A stretch of 56,595 nucleotides of DNA from positions 1-56,595 of the forward strand of contig CALKTH010000008.1 in assembly GCA_937997485.1 (NCBI GenBank). The letters are read 5' to 3'. Positions 15,927-25,863 of the stretch are shown in pieces; the first letter of the stretch is position 1, and each line of letters starts with the position of its first letter. The translations under genes were made by a program, and so were the position numbers. The DNA is from an uncultured Acidimicrobiales bacterium. GTDB lineage: Bacteria; Actinomycetota; Acidimicrobiia; Acidimicrobiales; SZUA-35. The notes beneath the pieces are model-generated. The model ran no database searches. It worked only from the letters and a program-made list of their open reading frames with translations, and had not been told where the DNA came from.

Positions 15927-18900
15927 CTACGCCAGAACGGGCGCCAGCCACTTTCGAGCCTCGTCCAGGGTCATTCCCTTGCGAGCTGCGTAGTCGGCAA
16001 GTTGATCCTCGCCCACCTTGCGGACGCCGAAGTACCGGGCTTCGGGATGGGAGAAGTAGAGCCCGCTGACGGCCGCTGCTGGCGTCATGGCGAAGCTCTC
16101 GGTGAGCGAAACACCGATGGCGTTCGGCGCCCCAGGCGTTGGTGAGCCCAGAAGGCGGAAGATCGCTTCCTTCTCCGTGTGGTCTGGGCAGGCGGGATAG
16201 CCAGGAGCGGGACGGATGCCCTGGTAGCGCTCTTTGATCAGCTCTTCGTTCGAGAACGTGTTCAGCTGGTAGCCCCAAAGGTCGGTGCGGACCAGATCGT
16301 GCAGGTACTCGGCGCATGCCTCGGCCAGGCGATCAGCGAGCGACTTCAGCATGATCGATGAGTAGTCGTCTCCGGCTGCCTCGTAGGCCCTGGCTCGCTC
16401 GTCGATGTCTCTCCCGTCCGGGGCTCGGCCGGTGGACACGGAGAAGGCTCCGATGTGATCCTTCACGCCGGACTCTGCCGGTGCGATGTAGTCCGCGAGT
16501 GCTCGATTGGGTCGGCCGTCTCGGTGCACAACCTGCTGGCGGAGGGTGTGGAACGTGGCCGCCACCTCCGTTCGAGTGGTGTCGGCGAAGACCTTGATGT
16601 CATCACCGACGGATGCCGCAGGCCACAACCCAACGATGGCACGAGCCTCGATCCAGTTCTCGCCAATGATCTGGTCAAGCATGCGCTGCCCGTCGGCAAA
16701 GACGGAGCGAGCGGCATCTCCGACGACGTCGTCTTCGAGGATGCGGGGATAGGCACCGGCGAGATCCCAGGTGCGGAAGAACGGTGTCCAGTCGATGTAG
16801 TCCCTGAGTGTTCGAAGGTCGATGCAGCGCAGTTCTTGGGTGCCGGTCAGCGTCGGCTCGGGGGCCACACCAGCGGTCCAGTCGATCGCAGAGCGATTGG
16901 CTCGGGCCGCTTCAATGTCGAGCATGGGCTGCTTCGTGCCCCCCGCTCGGCCGCTGCGCACAGTCGCGTAATCGTTGGCCACTTCTTCAGCAGCCGTTTC
17001 TCGTTCATCACTGAGGAAGCGCGACACGACACCGACAGCGCGGGATGCATCGCTGACATGAACGACTGGGTGGTCATACGCCTGGTCGATCTTGACCGCT
17101 GTGTGGACGCGGCTTGTCGTGGCACCCCCGATGAGCAGAGGCACGTCGAACGATTGCCGCTGCAGTTCGCCAGCGACGTGCACCATCTCGTCCAGGCTGG
17201 GAGTAATGAGGCCCGAGACGCCGACCATGTCCGCGTCGTGCTCCTTCACCGCATCGAGGATCACCTGCGCCGGCACCATCACGCCAAGGTCGATGACCTC
17301 GTAGTTGTTGCAGCGCAGGACAACGCCCACGATGTTCTTCCCGATGTCGTGTACATCGCCCTTCGCTGTGGCCAGTACCACAGTGCCTGCCTTGGTCTGA
17401 CCGTCGCCCTCGCCCTGCACGAAGGGCTCGAGATGGCCGACGGCCTTCTTCATCACTCGCGCGCTCTTCACGACCTGGGGAAGGAACATCTGCCCCGAAC
17501 CGAAGAGGTCTCCGACCACGTTCATACCGTCCATCAGCGGGCCCTCGATGACATCGAGGGCTCGGCTCATCTGCTGCCGGGCTTCCTCGGCATCGTTCAC
17601 CACGAACTCGTCGAGTCCGTGCACCAATGCATGAACGATTCGGTCATGGACGGGTTTCTCTCGCCAGCTCATGTCCGTTGCGGCCGCTTGTGCGGTGCTC
17701 TTTGCATCGCTGGCCACGTCGATCAATCGGTCGGTGGCATCGGGTCGACGATCGAACAGCACGTCTTCGATTCGCTCCCGCAGATCGGCGGGGATGTCGT
17801 CGTAGACGGGCAGGCGCCCGGCGTTCACGATGACCATGCTCAGTCCGGCCTTCACCGCATGGAACAGGAACACGGCGTGCATGGCCTCTCGGAGCGGGTT
17901 GTTGCCTCGGAACGAGAACGAAAGGTTGGAGAGCCCGCCGGAGACATGGCTGTTTGGGTAGAGCGTGCGGAGCTCGCGGGTGGCATCGATGAACGCCTTG
18001 CCGTACTCGGCATGAGCTTCGATACCAGTGGCGACAGCAAACACGTTGGGATCGAAGATGATGTCCTCGGGCGGCATGCCAACCTGCTCGGTCAGCAGCT
18101 CGTAGGCTCGCCGGCAGCACGCCACCTTGTGCTCGAACGTCTCGGCCTGTCCGGATTCGTCGAAGGCCATGACAACGACGGCAGCTCCGTGGCGGCGGGC
18201 GATGCTGGCCTGCTCGAGGAACTGCGCCTCTCCCTCCTTCAGGCTGATCGAGTTCACGATCGATTTGCCCTGCACGCACTTGAGCCCGGCCTCGATCACG
18301 GTCCACTTCGATGAGTCGATCATGATCGGTACTCGGCTGATGTCGGGTTCGGTGGCGATCAAGTTCAGGAAGCGGACCATGGCCGCCTCGGAATCGAGCA
18401 TGGCCTCATCCATGTTCACGTCGATGATCTGGGCGCCGTTGTCGACTTGGTCTCGGGCGACGGCGACCGCCGCGTCGAAGTCCTCCTCGAGAATGAGCTT
18501 GGCGAACTTGGCCGAGCCGGTGACGTTCGTGCGCTCACCCACGTTGGCCAAAAGGCTGTCACCGTCGATCACCGCAGGCTCGAGGCCGGACAGGCGGGTG
18601 GCAACCGGGCGCTGGGGAAGCTTCCGAGGCGCAACACCCGCCACCGCGTCAGCGATGGCAGCAACGTGAGCGGGCGTCGTGCCACAGCATCCGCCGACGA
18701 TGTTGAGATGACCCGCTCGGGCCAATTCACCGAGGACCTGGGCCGTGTGCTCGGGAGCCTCGTCGTACTCGCCCAGTTCGTTCGGAAGACCGGCGTTCGG
18801 ATGGCAGCTGACGGGAACCTCGGCAATGCGAGCGAGCTCCACGGCGTGAGCGGCGAGATCGTCGACCCCAAGCGCGCAGTTGAATCCGACGGAGATCGGC

Positions 18901-19640
18901 GCCGCATGCCGCATCGAGTACCAGAAGGCTTCCGAGGTCTGGCCAGAGAGCGTGCGCCCCGACTTGTCGGTGATGGTCCCGGAGATCATCACGGGAATGT
19001 CGAGGCCGGTCTCTTCTCTCAACTCGTCGATGGCGAAGAGCGCGGCCTTCGCGTTGAGCGTGTCGAAGATGGTTTCGACCATCAGCACATCTGCTCCACC
19101 CTCGAGCAGACCCTCGGCGGCTTCGCGGTAGGCGTGACGCAGCTCGTCGAACGTAACGTCGCGCCGAGCGGGATCGTTGACGTCGGGGGAGAGGCTGGTC
19201 GTCTTGCTCGTCGGGCCGATCGCCCCGACGACAAAGCGAGGCTTTGCTGGGTCTTCGAGCGAGCGCTCGTCGCAGACCCGCCGGGCGATGCGAGCGGCGG
19301 CCACATTCAGTTCTCTCGCCACCGACTCCAGGCCGTAGTCGGCCTGGGAGATCGTGGTGGAGTTGAACGTGTTTGTGGTGATGAGATCGGCGCCGGCGTC
19401 CAGGAACGAGCGGTGAATGTCGGCGATCAGCTCAGGCCGAGTGAGAACCAGGAGATCGTTGTTGCCCTTGAGGTCGCCAGCGTGAGCAGCGAATCGCTCG
19501 CCCCGGTAGTCCGAGTCGTCGAGTCCGAGCTGTTGGATGCTGGTCCCCATTGCGCCGTCGAGCACGAGAATGCGTTGCGCCAACCGATCGCGCAAGTCCC
19601 AGATCCGCTGGTCCCGGTCTGTCATTGCCCAGCCGCTCAT
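15927..19640 (-). CDS. metH: Cobalamin-dependent methionine synthase
   Basis: 1,237 residues. ATG 19640 overlaps the metF stop (ATGA) and has GAGGTGG upstream; a longer open frame would run into metF. Domains in order: homocysteine-binding barrel (about 10-320, zinc ligands in VGFNCALG and [11 protein letters not shown]), methyltetrahydrofolate-binding barrel (about 350-620), B12 cap and Rossmann domain (about 640-880, cobalt-ligand His in DVHDIGKN), and SAM-dependent reactivation domain (about 900-1230, [12 protein letters not shown]). It transfers methyl from 5-methyl-THF to homocysteine. Its operon supplies the methyl donor through MetF and probably a regulator. Confidence 0.98.
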   Translation of the reverse strand: MSGWAMTDRDQRIWDLRDRLAQRILVLDGAMGTSIQQLGLDDSDYRGERFAAHAGDLKGNNDLLVLTRPELIADIHRSFLDAGADLITTNTFNSTTISQADYGLESVARELNVAAARIARRVCDERSLEDPAKPRFVVGAIGPTSKTTSLSPDVNDPARRDVTFDELRHAYREAAEGLLEGGADVLMVETIFDTLNAKAALFAIDELREETGLDIPVMISGTITDKSGRTLSGQTSEAFWYSMRHAAPISVGFNCALGVDDLAAHAVELARIAEVPVSCHPNAGLPNELGEYDEAPEHTAQVLGELARAGHLNIVGGCCGTTPAHVAAIADAVAGVAPRKLPQRPVATRLSGLEPAVIDGDSLLANVGERTNVTGSAKFAKLILEEDFDAAVAVARDQVDNGAQIIDVNMDEAMLDSEAAMVRFLNLIATEPDISRVPIMIDSSKWTVIEAGLKCVQGKSIVNSISLKEGEAQFLEQASIARRHGAAVVVMAFDESGQAETFEHKVACCRRAYELLTEQVGMPPEDIIFDPNVFAVATGIEAHAEYGKAFIDATRELRTLYPNSHVSGGLSNLSFSFRGNNPLREAMHAVFLFHAVKAGLSMVIVNAGRLPVYDDIPADLRERIEDVLFDRRPDATDRLIDVASDAKSTAQAAATDMSWREKPVHDRIVHALVHGLDEFVVNDAEEARQQMSRALDVIEGPLMDGMNVVGDLFGSGQMFLPQVVKSARVMKKAVGHLEPFVQGEGDGQTKAGTVVLATAKGDVHDIGKNIVGVVLRCNNYEVIDLGVMVPAQVILDAVKEHDADMVGVSGLITPSLDEMVHVAGELQRQSFDVPLLIGGATTSRVHTAVKIDQAYDHPVVHVSDASRAVGVVSRFLSDERETAAEEVANDYATVRSGRAGGTKQPMLDIEAARANRSAIDWTAGVAPEPTLTGTQELRCIDLRTLRDYIDWTPFFRTWDLAGAYPRILEDDVVGDAARSVFADGQRMLDQIIGENWIEARAIVGLWPAASVGDDIKVFADTTRTEVAATFHTLRQQVVHRDGRPNRALADYIAPAESGVKDHIGAFSVSTGRAPDGRDIDERARAYEAAGDDYSSIMLKSLADRLAEACAEYLHDLVRTDLWGYQLNTFSNEELIKERYQGIRPAPGYPACPDHTEKEAIFRLLGSPTPGAPNAIGVSLTESFAMTPAAAVSGLYFSHPEARYFGVRKVGEDQLADYAARKGMTLDEARKWLAPVLA

Positions 19641-20623
19641 GAGGCCACCTCGATCGAATCGTTGTTGGTTGAGACGCTGGCGCCTCGTGGCCGGATGCCG
19701 AGCATGTGACAGGTCGCAGCCACGAGTGCCGGTCGGTTCATGGTGTAGAAGTGGAAGGTGTCGACACCGTGCTCGGCGAGCTGTCGGCACTGCTCTGCAG
19801 CGACCGTGGCTGCAACCATCTGACGGATCTCTGGTGCGTCATCGAGCCCGTCGAAGAGCTCCGGCATCCAGGCAGGGATGGTTGCCCCGCACCGCTCGCT
19901 GAACGACCTGACCTTGGCGAAGTGCCAGACGGGCATGATCCCCGGGATGATTGGAGCGGTGATGCCAGCAGCACGGGCTCGGTCTCGGAAGTGGAGGAAG
20001 TCCTCGGTATCGAAGAAGAACTGCGTGATGGCCTGATCTGCGCCGGCGTCGAGCTTGCGCTTCAGGTTCTCGATATCGGCGTCAGCTGAGAGGGCTCGAG
20101 GGTGTGTCTCTGGGTAGGCGGCAACAGAGATCGTGACGTCGGCGTCGACCCTGCCTCGGATGCCAGCGACGAGGTCGGCCGCGTCCGTGAAGCCATCAGC
20201 ATTTGGCTGGAGGGTGTCGGACGTGTCGCCTCGGAGCGCCACGATGTGCCGGACCCCAGCGACGACGTACCGATCGATGACGTCCTCAACATCGCGGCGT
20301 GTTGCTCCGACCGCGGTGAGGTGACCGGCCACGGGAGCCGCCGTCCGTGTCTGAAGATCACGGATCGCTCTGTGGGTTCGCTCTTGGCTGGTGCCACCTG
20401 CGCCGTAGGTGACCGACACGAAGCTCGGCTCGAAAGTATCCAGCTGTTCGGCGCACTCGAAGAGCGTGCGAGTTGCTACCGGTGTTGCCGGCGGGAAGTA
20501 CTCGAACGACACATTCATCCGCCGCCGGATCGGCGTGGCGGGCCAGGCGCGACGGCCAAGACGGTCGGCCGTTTCTCGGATCGAGTCGTTGGCGACGGGT
20601 TGCGGTTCATGGCGGACGTTCAC
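19637..20623 (-). CDS. metF: Methylenetetrahydrofolate reductase
   Basis: 328 residues from GTG 20623, which overlaps the upstream stop (GTGA) and follows GGAGGTGG; a start at residue 36 ([10 protein letters not shown]) is possible but less likely. Family motifs: [33 protein letters not shown] (flavin site) and [14 protein letters not shown]. The FAD enzyme reduces 5,10-methylene-THF to 5-methyl-THF, the co-substrate of MetH encoded directly downstream. The N-terminal extension of about 35 residues is longer than usual. Confidence 0.97.
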   Translation of the reverse strand: MNVRHEPQPVANDSIRETADRLGRRAWPATPIRRRMNVSFEYFPPATPVATRTLFECAEQLDTFEPSFVSVTYGAGGTSQERTHRAIRDLQTRTAAPVAGHLTAVGATRRDVEDVIDRYVVAGVRHIVALRGDTSDTLQPNADGFTDAADLVAGIRGRVDADVTISVAAYPETHPRALSADADIENLKRKLDAGADQAITQFFFDTEDFLHFRDRARAAGITAPIIPGIMPVWHFAKVRSFSERCGATIPAWMPELFDGLDDAPEIRQMVAATVAAEQCRQLAEHGVDTFHFYTMNRPALVAATCHMLGIRPRGASVSTNNDSIEVAS

Positions 20624-21618
20624 GACGCCACCTCCAGAGTGTGTAAGTCAGGTGCGTCGGCGTGCTGGCGGGCGACCCAGATGGTCGTGACTAAGCCGGC
20701 GCGCTCGCGGCGCCCCGCAGGGCCTGCGGGGTGCAGATGTTCGATCTCGATGTCAACGAGCCCAGCGTCGGCGCACCACCGCTCGACTTCTTCGGCGGCG
20801 AAGCCGAGGAAGCGGTGCTCGAAGTCAGAGCGGAACGCTTCGAGTCCGTGGGGAGCGAAGTCGACAATGAGAAGTGAGCCGTTCGACCGTAGGGTGCGCG
20901 CCGCTTCGGCCACGGCGCTGGAGGGATCGTCGAGGAAGTGCAGCACGTGATGGAGCACGACCACATCCATCGATCCGTTCGGGAGCTCCAGGTCGTACAC
21001 ATCGCCGCGGCGGACCGAGCAGTGCCGGAGCCCCGCCCGGTCCAGATTCGTGCGAGCGACGTTGAGCATCTCCGAGCTCAGATCGATACCAATGCCCCGA
21101 CGCACACGATCGGCAAACACCTCGAGCATGCGGCCGGTCCCCGTGCCGACATCGAGGAGGTCCCGAGTCGGCCGATCCTCGATGGCTTCGATGAGCGCCG
21201 CTTCGACCTCGCCGTCGCTCACGTGCAGGTCTCGCACCCGATCCCACTCGCTGGCGATCCCGCCGAAGTAGGCCGCCGCCGCCTCGGCTCGCTCCGCCCG
21301 AACGGTTTCCAGCCGCGCCCGATCTCGCTCGAGCGCAGGATCATTCAGATCGACGAGGGAGACCACTGCGTCGTAGGCGGCAGGCCGGCGATCGGGCGGG
21401 GGTGGTCGGAAATACGCCCTCGTGCCTTCGGTGTGCCGCTCGAGCAACCCGGCCTCGACGAGCAGCTTCAGATGCCGGCTGACCCGAGGCTGGGTTTGGG
21501 CCAGAACGGTGCACAGCTCCCCGACGGTCAGATCGATCGTGGACAACACGGCGAGGATTCGCAAGCGAGTGGGTTCGGCTGCTGCTCGCAGTCCGGACAG
21601 CGCATCGTCGAAAGGCAT
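20620..21618 (-). CDS. ArsR-type regulator fused to a SAM-dependent methyltransferase domain
   Basis: 332 residues from ATG 21618. Residues 1-80 are an ArsR/SmtB winged helix (AAAEPTRLRILAVLS, LAQTQPRVSRHLKLLVEAGLL, EGTRAYF). Residues about 140-310 are a class I methyltransferase (motif I LLDVGTGTGRMLEVF, then IDLSSEMLNVAR and VVLHHVLHFLDDP). Metal-binding Cys pairs of classical ArsR are absent. It leads the metF-metH operon, so a role in sensing SAM or S-adenosylhomocysteine, comparable to SahR of proteobacteria, is likely. No Shine-Dalgarno is visible and a palindrome sits 5 nt upstream of the ATG, which fits autoregulation. Confidence 0.88.
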   Translation of the reverse strand: MPFDDALSGLRAAAEPTRLRILAVLSTIDLTVGELCTVLAQTQPRVSRHLKLLVEAGLLERHTEGTRAYFRPPPPDRRPAAYDAVVSLVDLNDPALERDRARLETVRAERAEAAAAYFGGIASEWDRVRDLHVSDGEVEAALIEAIEDRPTRDLLDVGTGTGRMLEVFADRVRRGIGIDLSSEMLNVARTNLDRAGLRHCSVRRGDVYDLELPNGSMDVVVLHHVLHFLDDPSSAVAEAARTLRSNGSLLIVDFAPHGLEAFRSDFEHRFLGFAAEEVERWCADAGLVDIEIEHLHPAGPAGRRERAGLVTTIWVARQHADAPDLHTLEVAS

Positions 21619-21622
21619 AAGA

Positions 21623-21642
21623 ACATAAAGATATGTGCATGT
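21623..21642. promoter_or_regulatory. Imperfect palindrome, candidate operator of the ArsR-methyltransferase regulator
   Basis: ACATAAAGATATGTGCATGT has 14 of 20 positions symmetric around the central ATAT. It lies 5-24 nt upstream of the regulator's ATG in an AT-rich patch. It resembles the ATAAAGATAT-type sites I associate with SahR regulators of the methionine/SAM cycle. It probably overlaps the promoter of a leaderless transcript. Confidence 0.55.
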
Positions 21643-21830
21643 ATGCGAATTGCAAGCGCGGATCGCTGATTTCTCGGCCGATGCGACAGCGATGCGGGGC
21701 TGCCGTAGTGTCCATGGAGGGCACGAGTGGCATTGGTCACAGGGACCATCAAGTCCTTGACTTCTGCCCTCTCGCCCCAAGCCGCCCCCGTTGACCGTCA
21801 CTGGGGGCTGAGTCCACAGGGGGACCAATC

Positions 21831-22943
21831 ATGGTTGTGAAGACACGGGGCGCCGTCCTGAAGTCAGTACCCGGTACGTGGGAAGTCGTCGACGTCGAGT
21901 TCGAAGACCCTCGCCAGGGTGAAGTCCAGATCAAGATGACTGCCTCCGGCATGTGTCACTCCGATGATCACTGCAGCACCGGCGACATTCCCGTTGCCGT
22001 GCCGTTCATCGGCGGTCACGAGGGAGCTGGCGTCGTCGAAGCGGTTGGCCCCAACACACCCGGGTACGAGGTCGGCGATCATGTGGTGATGTCGTTCCTG
22101 CCGGGATGCGGCAAGTGTCGCTGGTGTGCATCGGGCCAGCAGAACCTCTGCGATCTTGGTGCCACCCTCCTCGCTGGTACTCGAGCTGATGGCAGCTTCC
22201 GGGCCACCGTCGACGGCGCCGAGGCCGGTCAGATGTGTGGCATCTCGACGTTCTGCGAAACGATCGTCACCTCGGTCGACTCGGTGATCGTGGTCGACAA
22301 GGACATCCCGCTCGACAAGGCCTGCCTGGTCGGCTGCGGCGTAGGTACTGGCTGGGGCTCCGCCGTGAACTCGGCGGCAGTGAAGCCTGGCCAGACCGTG
22401 ATCATCATGGGCATTGGCGGCATCGGCATCAACGCGGTGCAGGGCGCCTCGCACGCTGGCGCCAGCAACGTCATTGCCGTTGATCCCGTGCAGTTCAAGC
22501 GCGAGATGGCCGAAACCATGGGTGCGACCAAGACGTTCGACAACATGGCCGACGCCACCGAATACGCCCAGGGCCTCACCAACGGACAGGGCGCAGACTC
22601 CGCGATCGTGACGACGGGCGTGATCTCGAGCGAGCACATCGCCGAGGCCTTCTCCTCCATTCGCAAGGCTGGCACCGTCGTGGTGACCGGACTCGGTAAC
22701 CCCGAAACGTCCCTCGTGCAGATTCCAGCCTTCGAGCTCACGCTGTTCCAGAAGCGGCTGCAAGGCTCGCTCTATGGCGAGTCCAACCCGACCCGCGATA
22801 TTCCGTGGCTCCTCCAGATGTACACCGATGGCAAGCTCAAGCTCGACGAGCTCGTCACCAAGACCTACACGCTGGACGACATCAACCAGGGCTACGAAGA
22901 CATGCACGCCGGAACGAACCTGCGCGGCGTCATCATCTACTGA
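21831..22943 (+). CDS. Zinc-dependent alcohol dehydrogenase, NDMA-dependent type
   Basis: 370 residues from ATG 21831. Catalytic zinc ligands are Cys42 (GMCHSDDH) and His63/Glu64 (GGHEGAGVVE); structural zinc is held by Cys93, Cys96, Cys99 and Cys107 (PGCGKCRWCASGQQNLC). The nucleotide-binding motif is GIGGIGINAVQ. The sequence matches actinobacterial NDMA-dependent alcohol dehydrogenases. Those hold NAD tightly and re-oxidise it with an unusual carrier (mycofactocin in mycobacteria); whether that holds here needs the rest of the genome. It is divergent from the met regulator with a 212-nt gap. Confidence 0.92.
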   Translation: MVVKTRGAVLKSVPGTWEVVDVEFEDPRQGEVQIKMTASGMCHSDDHCSTGDIPVAVPFIGGHEGAGVVEAVGPNTPGYEVGDHVVMSFLPGCGKCRWCASGQQNLCDLGATLLAGTRADGSFRATVDGAEAGQMCGISTFCETIVTSVDSVIVVDKDIPLDKACLVGCGVGTGWGSAVNSAAVKPGQTVIIMGIGGIGINAVQGASHAGASNVIAVDPVQFKREMAETMGATKTFDNMADATEYAQGLTNGQGADSAIVTTGVISSEHIAEAFSSIRKAGTVVVTGLGNPETSLVQIPAFELTLFQKRLQGSLYGESNPTRDIPWLLQMYTDGKLKLDELVTKTYTLDDINQGYEDMHAGTNLRGVIIY

Positions 22944-23024
22944 CTCGCATCGCTTGGACGGTGCCCGCTCGCTGCACGGCACGCGGGCGCTCTCCGGACC
23001 GAATACGTACGAGCCTTGCCCCGG

Positions 23025-23732
23025 CTAGACGGGGTCAGACGGATGCTGAAGGCGTGCCCCAAGTGGGGGCACGCTTCCATCCTCGTCCGGTCGTGCAATG
23101 GCTGCTTCGGCCAACGCCAGCATCGCCCGTCCGGCCAGTCCAGGAGTGATGGCTTCTGGGTCCACCTGACCTCGGAGAGCCAGGCCGTCGAGCGTCGCTC
23201 GCGCGAGAACGACGACTTCTTCTGGGGTCAAGCCCTCTCGCCTAGCGAAACCTCGTTCTTCCATCGCCGAAGCGAATCCTTGGGCGAGGCCGTTGAAATC
23301 GGGCTCACGGAACCGATAGAGGTCGCGCAATCGAGCCGCCGCTGTTGGACTGTCCGAGGCGAGTGCGCGTATCGCGGCTTCGTTGTGCAGGCGTCCTGCT
23401 CTCCTTGGGGCAGTCTCGCCAAGCTCGATCACGGCCGACGCGAGGTCGAAATCGTTGGTCGGAACCCAGTCGCTTCCTTGTGAGAGGAATTCGTGCTCCG
23501 TGACTGTCTCTGGGGCCGGAGGGAGCAGGCAGTGATCGATGAGCGCGTCGACGAGGGCCTGCTTGCCGCCGAAGTCTCGAACGATTTGACCCCGGTCGAT
23601 CTCGCTTCGCTCCTCGAGGTCGTCGTAGGTGAGACCCTTGGCCCACTTGATGTCGCCAGAGAGGAGAAGCTTGGCCGCAGCGTTCAAGACGGTGGTTCGT
23701 CGTTCTTCGCGAGTCCGTGAGGCGTCCTTCAC
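23025..23732 (-). CDS. TetR-family transcriptional regulator
   Basis: 235 residues from GTG 23732. The N-terminal helix-turn-helix is KLLLSGDIKWAKGLTYDDLEE then IDRGQIVRDFGGKQALVDALI. The C-terminal region is helical and probably binds a ligand. It is divergent from the Rieske-ThDP enzyme (starts 81 nt apart) and convergent with the alcohol dehydrogenase, so either could be its target; the shared divergent region favours the Rieske-ThDP gene. The ligand is unknown. Confidence 0.85.
   Translation of the reverse strand: MKDASRTREERRTTVLNAAAKLLLSGDIKWAKGLTYDDLEERSEIDRGQIVRDFGGKQALVDALIDHCLLPPAPETVTEHEFLSQGSDWVPTNDFDLASAVIELGETAPRRAGRLHNEAAIRALASDSPTAAARLRDLYRFREPDFNGLAQGFASAMEERGFARREGLTPEEVVVLARATLDGLALRGQVDPEAITPGLAGRAMLALAEAAIARPDEDGSVPPLGARLQHPSDPV
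23052..23074. terminator. Perfect 9-bp hairpin at the 3' end of the TetR gene
   Basis: GCGTGCCCC (23052-23060) and GGGGCACGC (23066-23074) with a 5-nt loop. It is 109 nt past the alcohol dehydrogenase stop and inside the last codons of the convergent TetR gene. No T-tract, so termination is only possible. Confidence 0.35.
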
Positions 23733-23813
23733 GCCGCAATGTTAAGGGCAGGTCCGGTCGTTCGATCGGAAGATGGGGCCCGAGTTGCGGAGCCCGCCAC
23801 CCGGCAATATGCC

Positions 23814-25769
23814 ATGCTGCGTACCGTGACCTGGCACAAGATTCTCGACCCTGACGAACTGCCCGAAGGGCGAGTTACGACCGTGACGATCGGAACCCGA
23901 TCGCTGGCCGTAACTCGCTTCGAAGGGCAATTCGGCGCTCTGGACAACCGGTGCCCCCACCAAGGAGGCCCTCTGGGTGAAGGTTCCATCGAGAATGGCC
24001 TTCTCCGGTGCCCTTGGCACGGCTACGACTACTCACCGCTCGATGGCAAGCCCCCGCCGCCGTTCGACGATGCGCCCCCGTGCTTCACCACCGAGGTTCG
24101 CGACGATGGGGTTTATGTCGAGCTTCCTCCCGAGCCGGAGCCGGTGCGCACTGCATCCGATGTGATGGTCGAGACCATGACCGCATGGGGCGTCAACGCT
24201 GTGTGGGGAATGGTCGGCCACTCGAACCTGGGTTTCGCCGATGCCATGCGCAAGGCCGAGAGCAGGGGAGACCTCCGCTTCTTCGGCATTCGCCACGAAG
24301 GGGCTGCCGCCTTCGCCGCTTCCGCGTACGGAAAGCTCACCGGCGAGCTTGCGGCTTGCTTCGCCATCGCCGGTCCTGGCTCAACCAACATGCTCACCGG
24401 CTTGTACGACGCCAAGGTCGATCAGGCGCCGATCCTCGCCCTCACGGGCCAGGTGCCGTCGAAGTCAAAGGGGCGGGGAGCATTCCAGGATCTGGATCTC
24501 GTCGCTGCCTTTGCTGACGTCGCCCGCTTCAACCAAGCCGTCCACGGCAATTCCAACCATGCCGAGCTCATGACGCTGGCCTGCAAGACGGCCATCGTTG
24601 AGCGGACCGTCTCGCATCTCACGCTGCCCGACGAGGTGCAGCCGATGCCGTCCGATGCTGCTGCCGGTGGGCCCGCTGGGCGAACGGGTGCCCGAACGAT
24701 CTCACCGCCCACCGAGGCGCTCGCTGCCGCCGTCGACCGCATTGCCCAGGCAGAGAAGCCACTCATCATCGTCGGAGCCGGCGCTCGCAAGGAGATGGCC
24801 GAGGTCGTTGCCCTGGCTGAGCAAATCGGTGCCCCGGTTGCCACCACGTTCAAGGCAAAAGGGCAGATCTCGGACAGCCACCCGCTCGGCTGCGGTGTGC
24901 TGGGCCGAAGCGGAACTCCGATCGCGTCCTGGTTCATGAACGAGAGCGACCTCATCGTTGCCTTCGGTGTGTCGTTCTCGAATCACACTGGCGTCTCTGA
25001 CTACAAGCCGATCATCCAAGTTGACGACGACCCGATGGCGCTTGGCCGTTTCCACCCGGTCGAGATTCCGGTGCAGGGCAACGTAGGCGTCACCGCTGGC
25101 CTGCTCTCGTCCGCTCTCGCTGCCAGCGCCGCAGCCGGTGAGCAGGCGTGTATCGACCGCACCGATGAAGTCGCTGCTCGCTGGTCGTTGTGGCGAGACG
25201 AAAAGGCGAGCCGTCGCCACGACGACAAGGGCGCTGGCGTCAACGCCGCCGCCGTCTTCGACGCCATGGAGAAGCACGTTCCCGGCGACGCTGTCATCGC
25301 CGTCGATGTCGGCAACAACGCCTACAGCTTCGGCCGCTACTTTGAAGTCACCGGGCAAGACGTGCTGATGTCCGGCTACCTCGGATCGATCGGGTTTGCC
25401 CTCCCCGCGGCGATGGGCGCGTGGGCGGCGGTCGGCGACACTCGCAAGGTTGTGAGCGTGAGCGGCGATGGTGGCCTCGGTCAGTACGCCATGGAGCTCA
25501 CCACCCTTGCCAAGTACGGCATGAACATCACGCATGTGCTGCTCAACAACAACGAGCTTGGCAAGATCTCGAAAGAGCAGCGCTCGGCTGAATTCGACGT
25601 CTGGCAGACGAGCATGCACAACCCGGACTTCGCCGCCTTTGCCGAGCTGTGTGGCGTCACATCCTTCTCGGTTCGAACCCTCCAAGAGCTTGACGGAGCG
25701 CTCGCTGCAGCGATCGCCCATGACGGCCCAAGCCTTGTCGAGGTCCATACCGACGCACTTCTGCTGTAG
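23814..25769 (+). CDS. Rieske [2Fe-2S] domain fused to a ThDP-dependent (acetolactate synthase-like) enzyme
   Basis: 651 residues from ATG 23814; an earlier in-frame start at 23739 has no family support. Residues about 5-110 are a Rieske ferredoxin with Cys47-x-His49 and Cys66-x2-His69 (CPHQGG, CPWHGY). Residues about 120-650 are a three-domain ThDP enzyme: RHEGAAAFAASAYG with the catalytic-type Glu, a central FAD/nucleotide-like domain, and GDGGLGQYAMEL...LNNN for ThDP-Mg binding. The combination implies that electrons from a 2-oxoacid decarboxylation pass to an iron-sulfur centre. Substrate unknown. It is probably regulated by the divergent TetR protein. Confidence 0.9.
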   Translation: MLRTVTWHKILDPDELPEGRVTTVTIGTRSLAVTRFEGQFGALDNRCPHQGGPLGEGSIENGLLRCPWHGYDYSPLDGKPPPPFDDAPPCFTTEVRDDGVYVELPPEPEPVRTASDVMVETMTAWGVNAVWGMVGHSNLGFADAMRKAESRGDLRFFGIRHEGAAAFAASAYGKLTGELAACFAIAGPGSTNMLTGLYDAKVDQAPILALTGQVPSKSKGRGAFQDLDLVAAFADVARFNQAVHGNSNHAELMTLACKTAIVERTVSHLTLPDEVQPMPSDAAAGGPAGRTGARTISPPTEALAAAVDRIAQAEKPLIIVGAGARKEMAEVVALAEQIGAPVATTFKAKGQISDSHPLGCGVLGRSGTPIASWFMNESDLIVAFGVSFSNHTGVSDYKPIIQVDDDPMALGRFHPVEIPVQGNVGVTAGLLSSALAASAAAGEQACIDRTDEVAARWSLWRDEKASRRHDDKGAGVNAAAVFDAMEKHVPGDAVIAVDVGNNAYSFGRYFEVTGQDVLMSGYLGSIGFALPAAMGAWAAVGDTRKVVSVSGDGGLGQYAMELTTLAKYGMNITHVLLNNNELGKISKEQRSAEFDVWQTSMHNPDFAAFAELCGVTSFSVRTLQELDGALAAAIAHDGPSLVEVHTDALLL

Positions 25770-25863
25770 GAGGCGTACAAGGCTGGTGAGCGCAGACGTG
25801 GGTCGTTTGGCCCTTCGAACGCGTACTGACTCATATCAATCAGACGTGGTCCGATGGGCAGGC

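Noticed and set aside
16455..18314. 619-codon open frame on the strand opposite metH
   Set aside because: High-GC codon bias opens long antisense frames; the metH protein on the minus strand is full-length with all motifs, and this frame is Arg/His/Val-rich with no family signature.
19641..19790. N-terminal extension of methionine synthase
   Set aside because: It would overlap metF fully out of frame; the ATGA overlap and GAGGTGG ribosome-binding site at 19640 fit better, and family alignment begins after this ATG.
21619..21830. SAM or cobalamin riboswitch upstream of the met operon
   Set aside because: The regulator's ATG is only 5 nt from the palindrome and the leader is too short for a riboswitch aptamer; no conserved core was seen.
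21864..22982. 372-codon open frame opposite the alcohol dehydrogenase
   Set aside because: The dehydrogenase has complete zinc and nucleotide motifs; the antisense frame is low-complexity His/Ala/Val without a start signal.
22963..22988. GCCCGC/GCGGGC inverted repeat after the alcohol dehydrogenase
   Set aside because: Only six pairs with a 14-nt loop; such stems are expected by chance at this GC content. The hairpin at 23052 is stronger.
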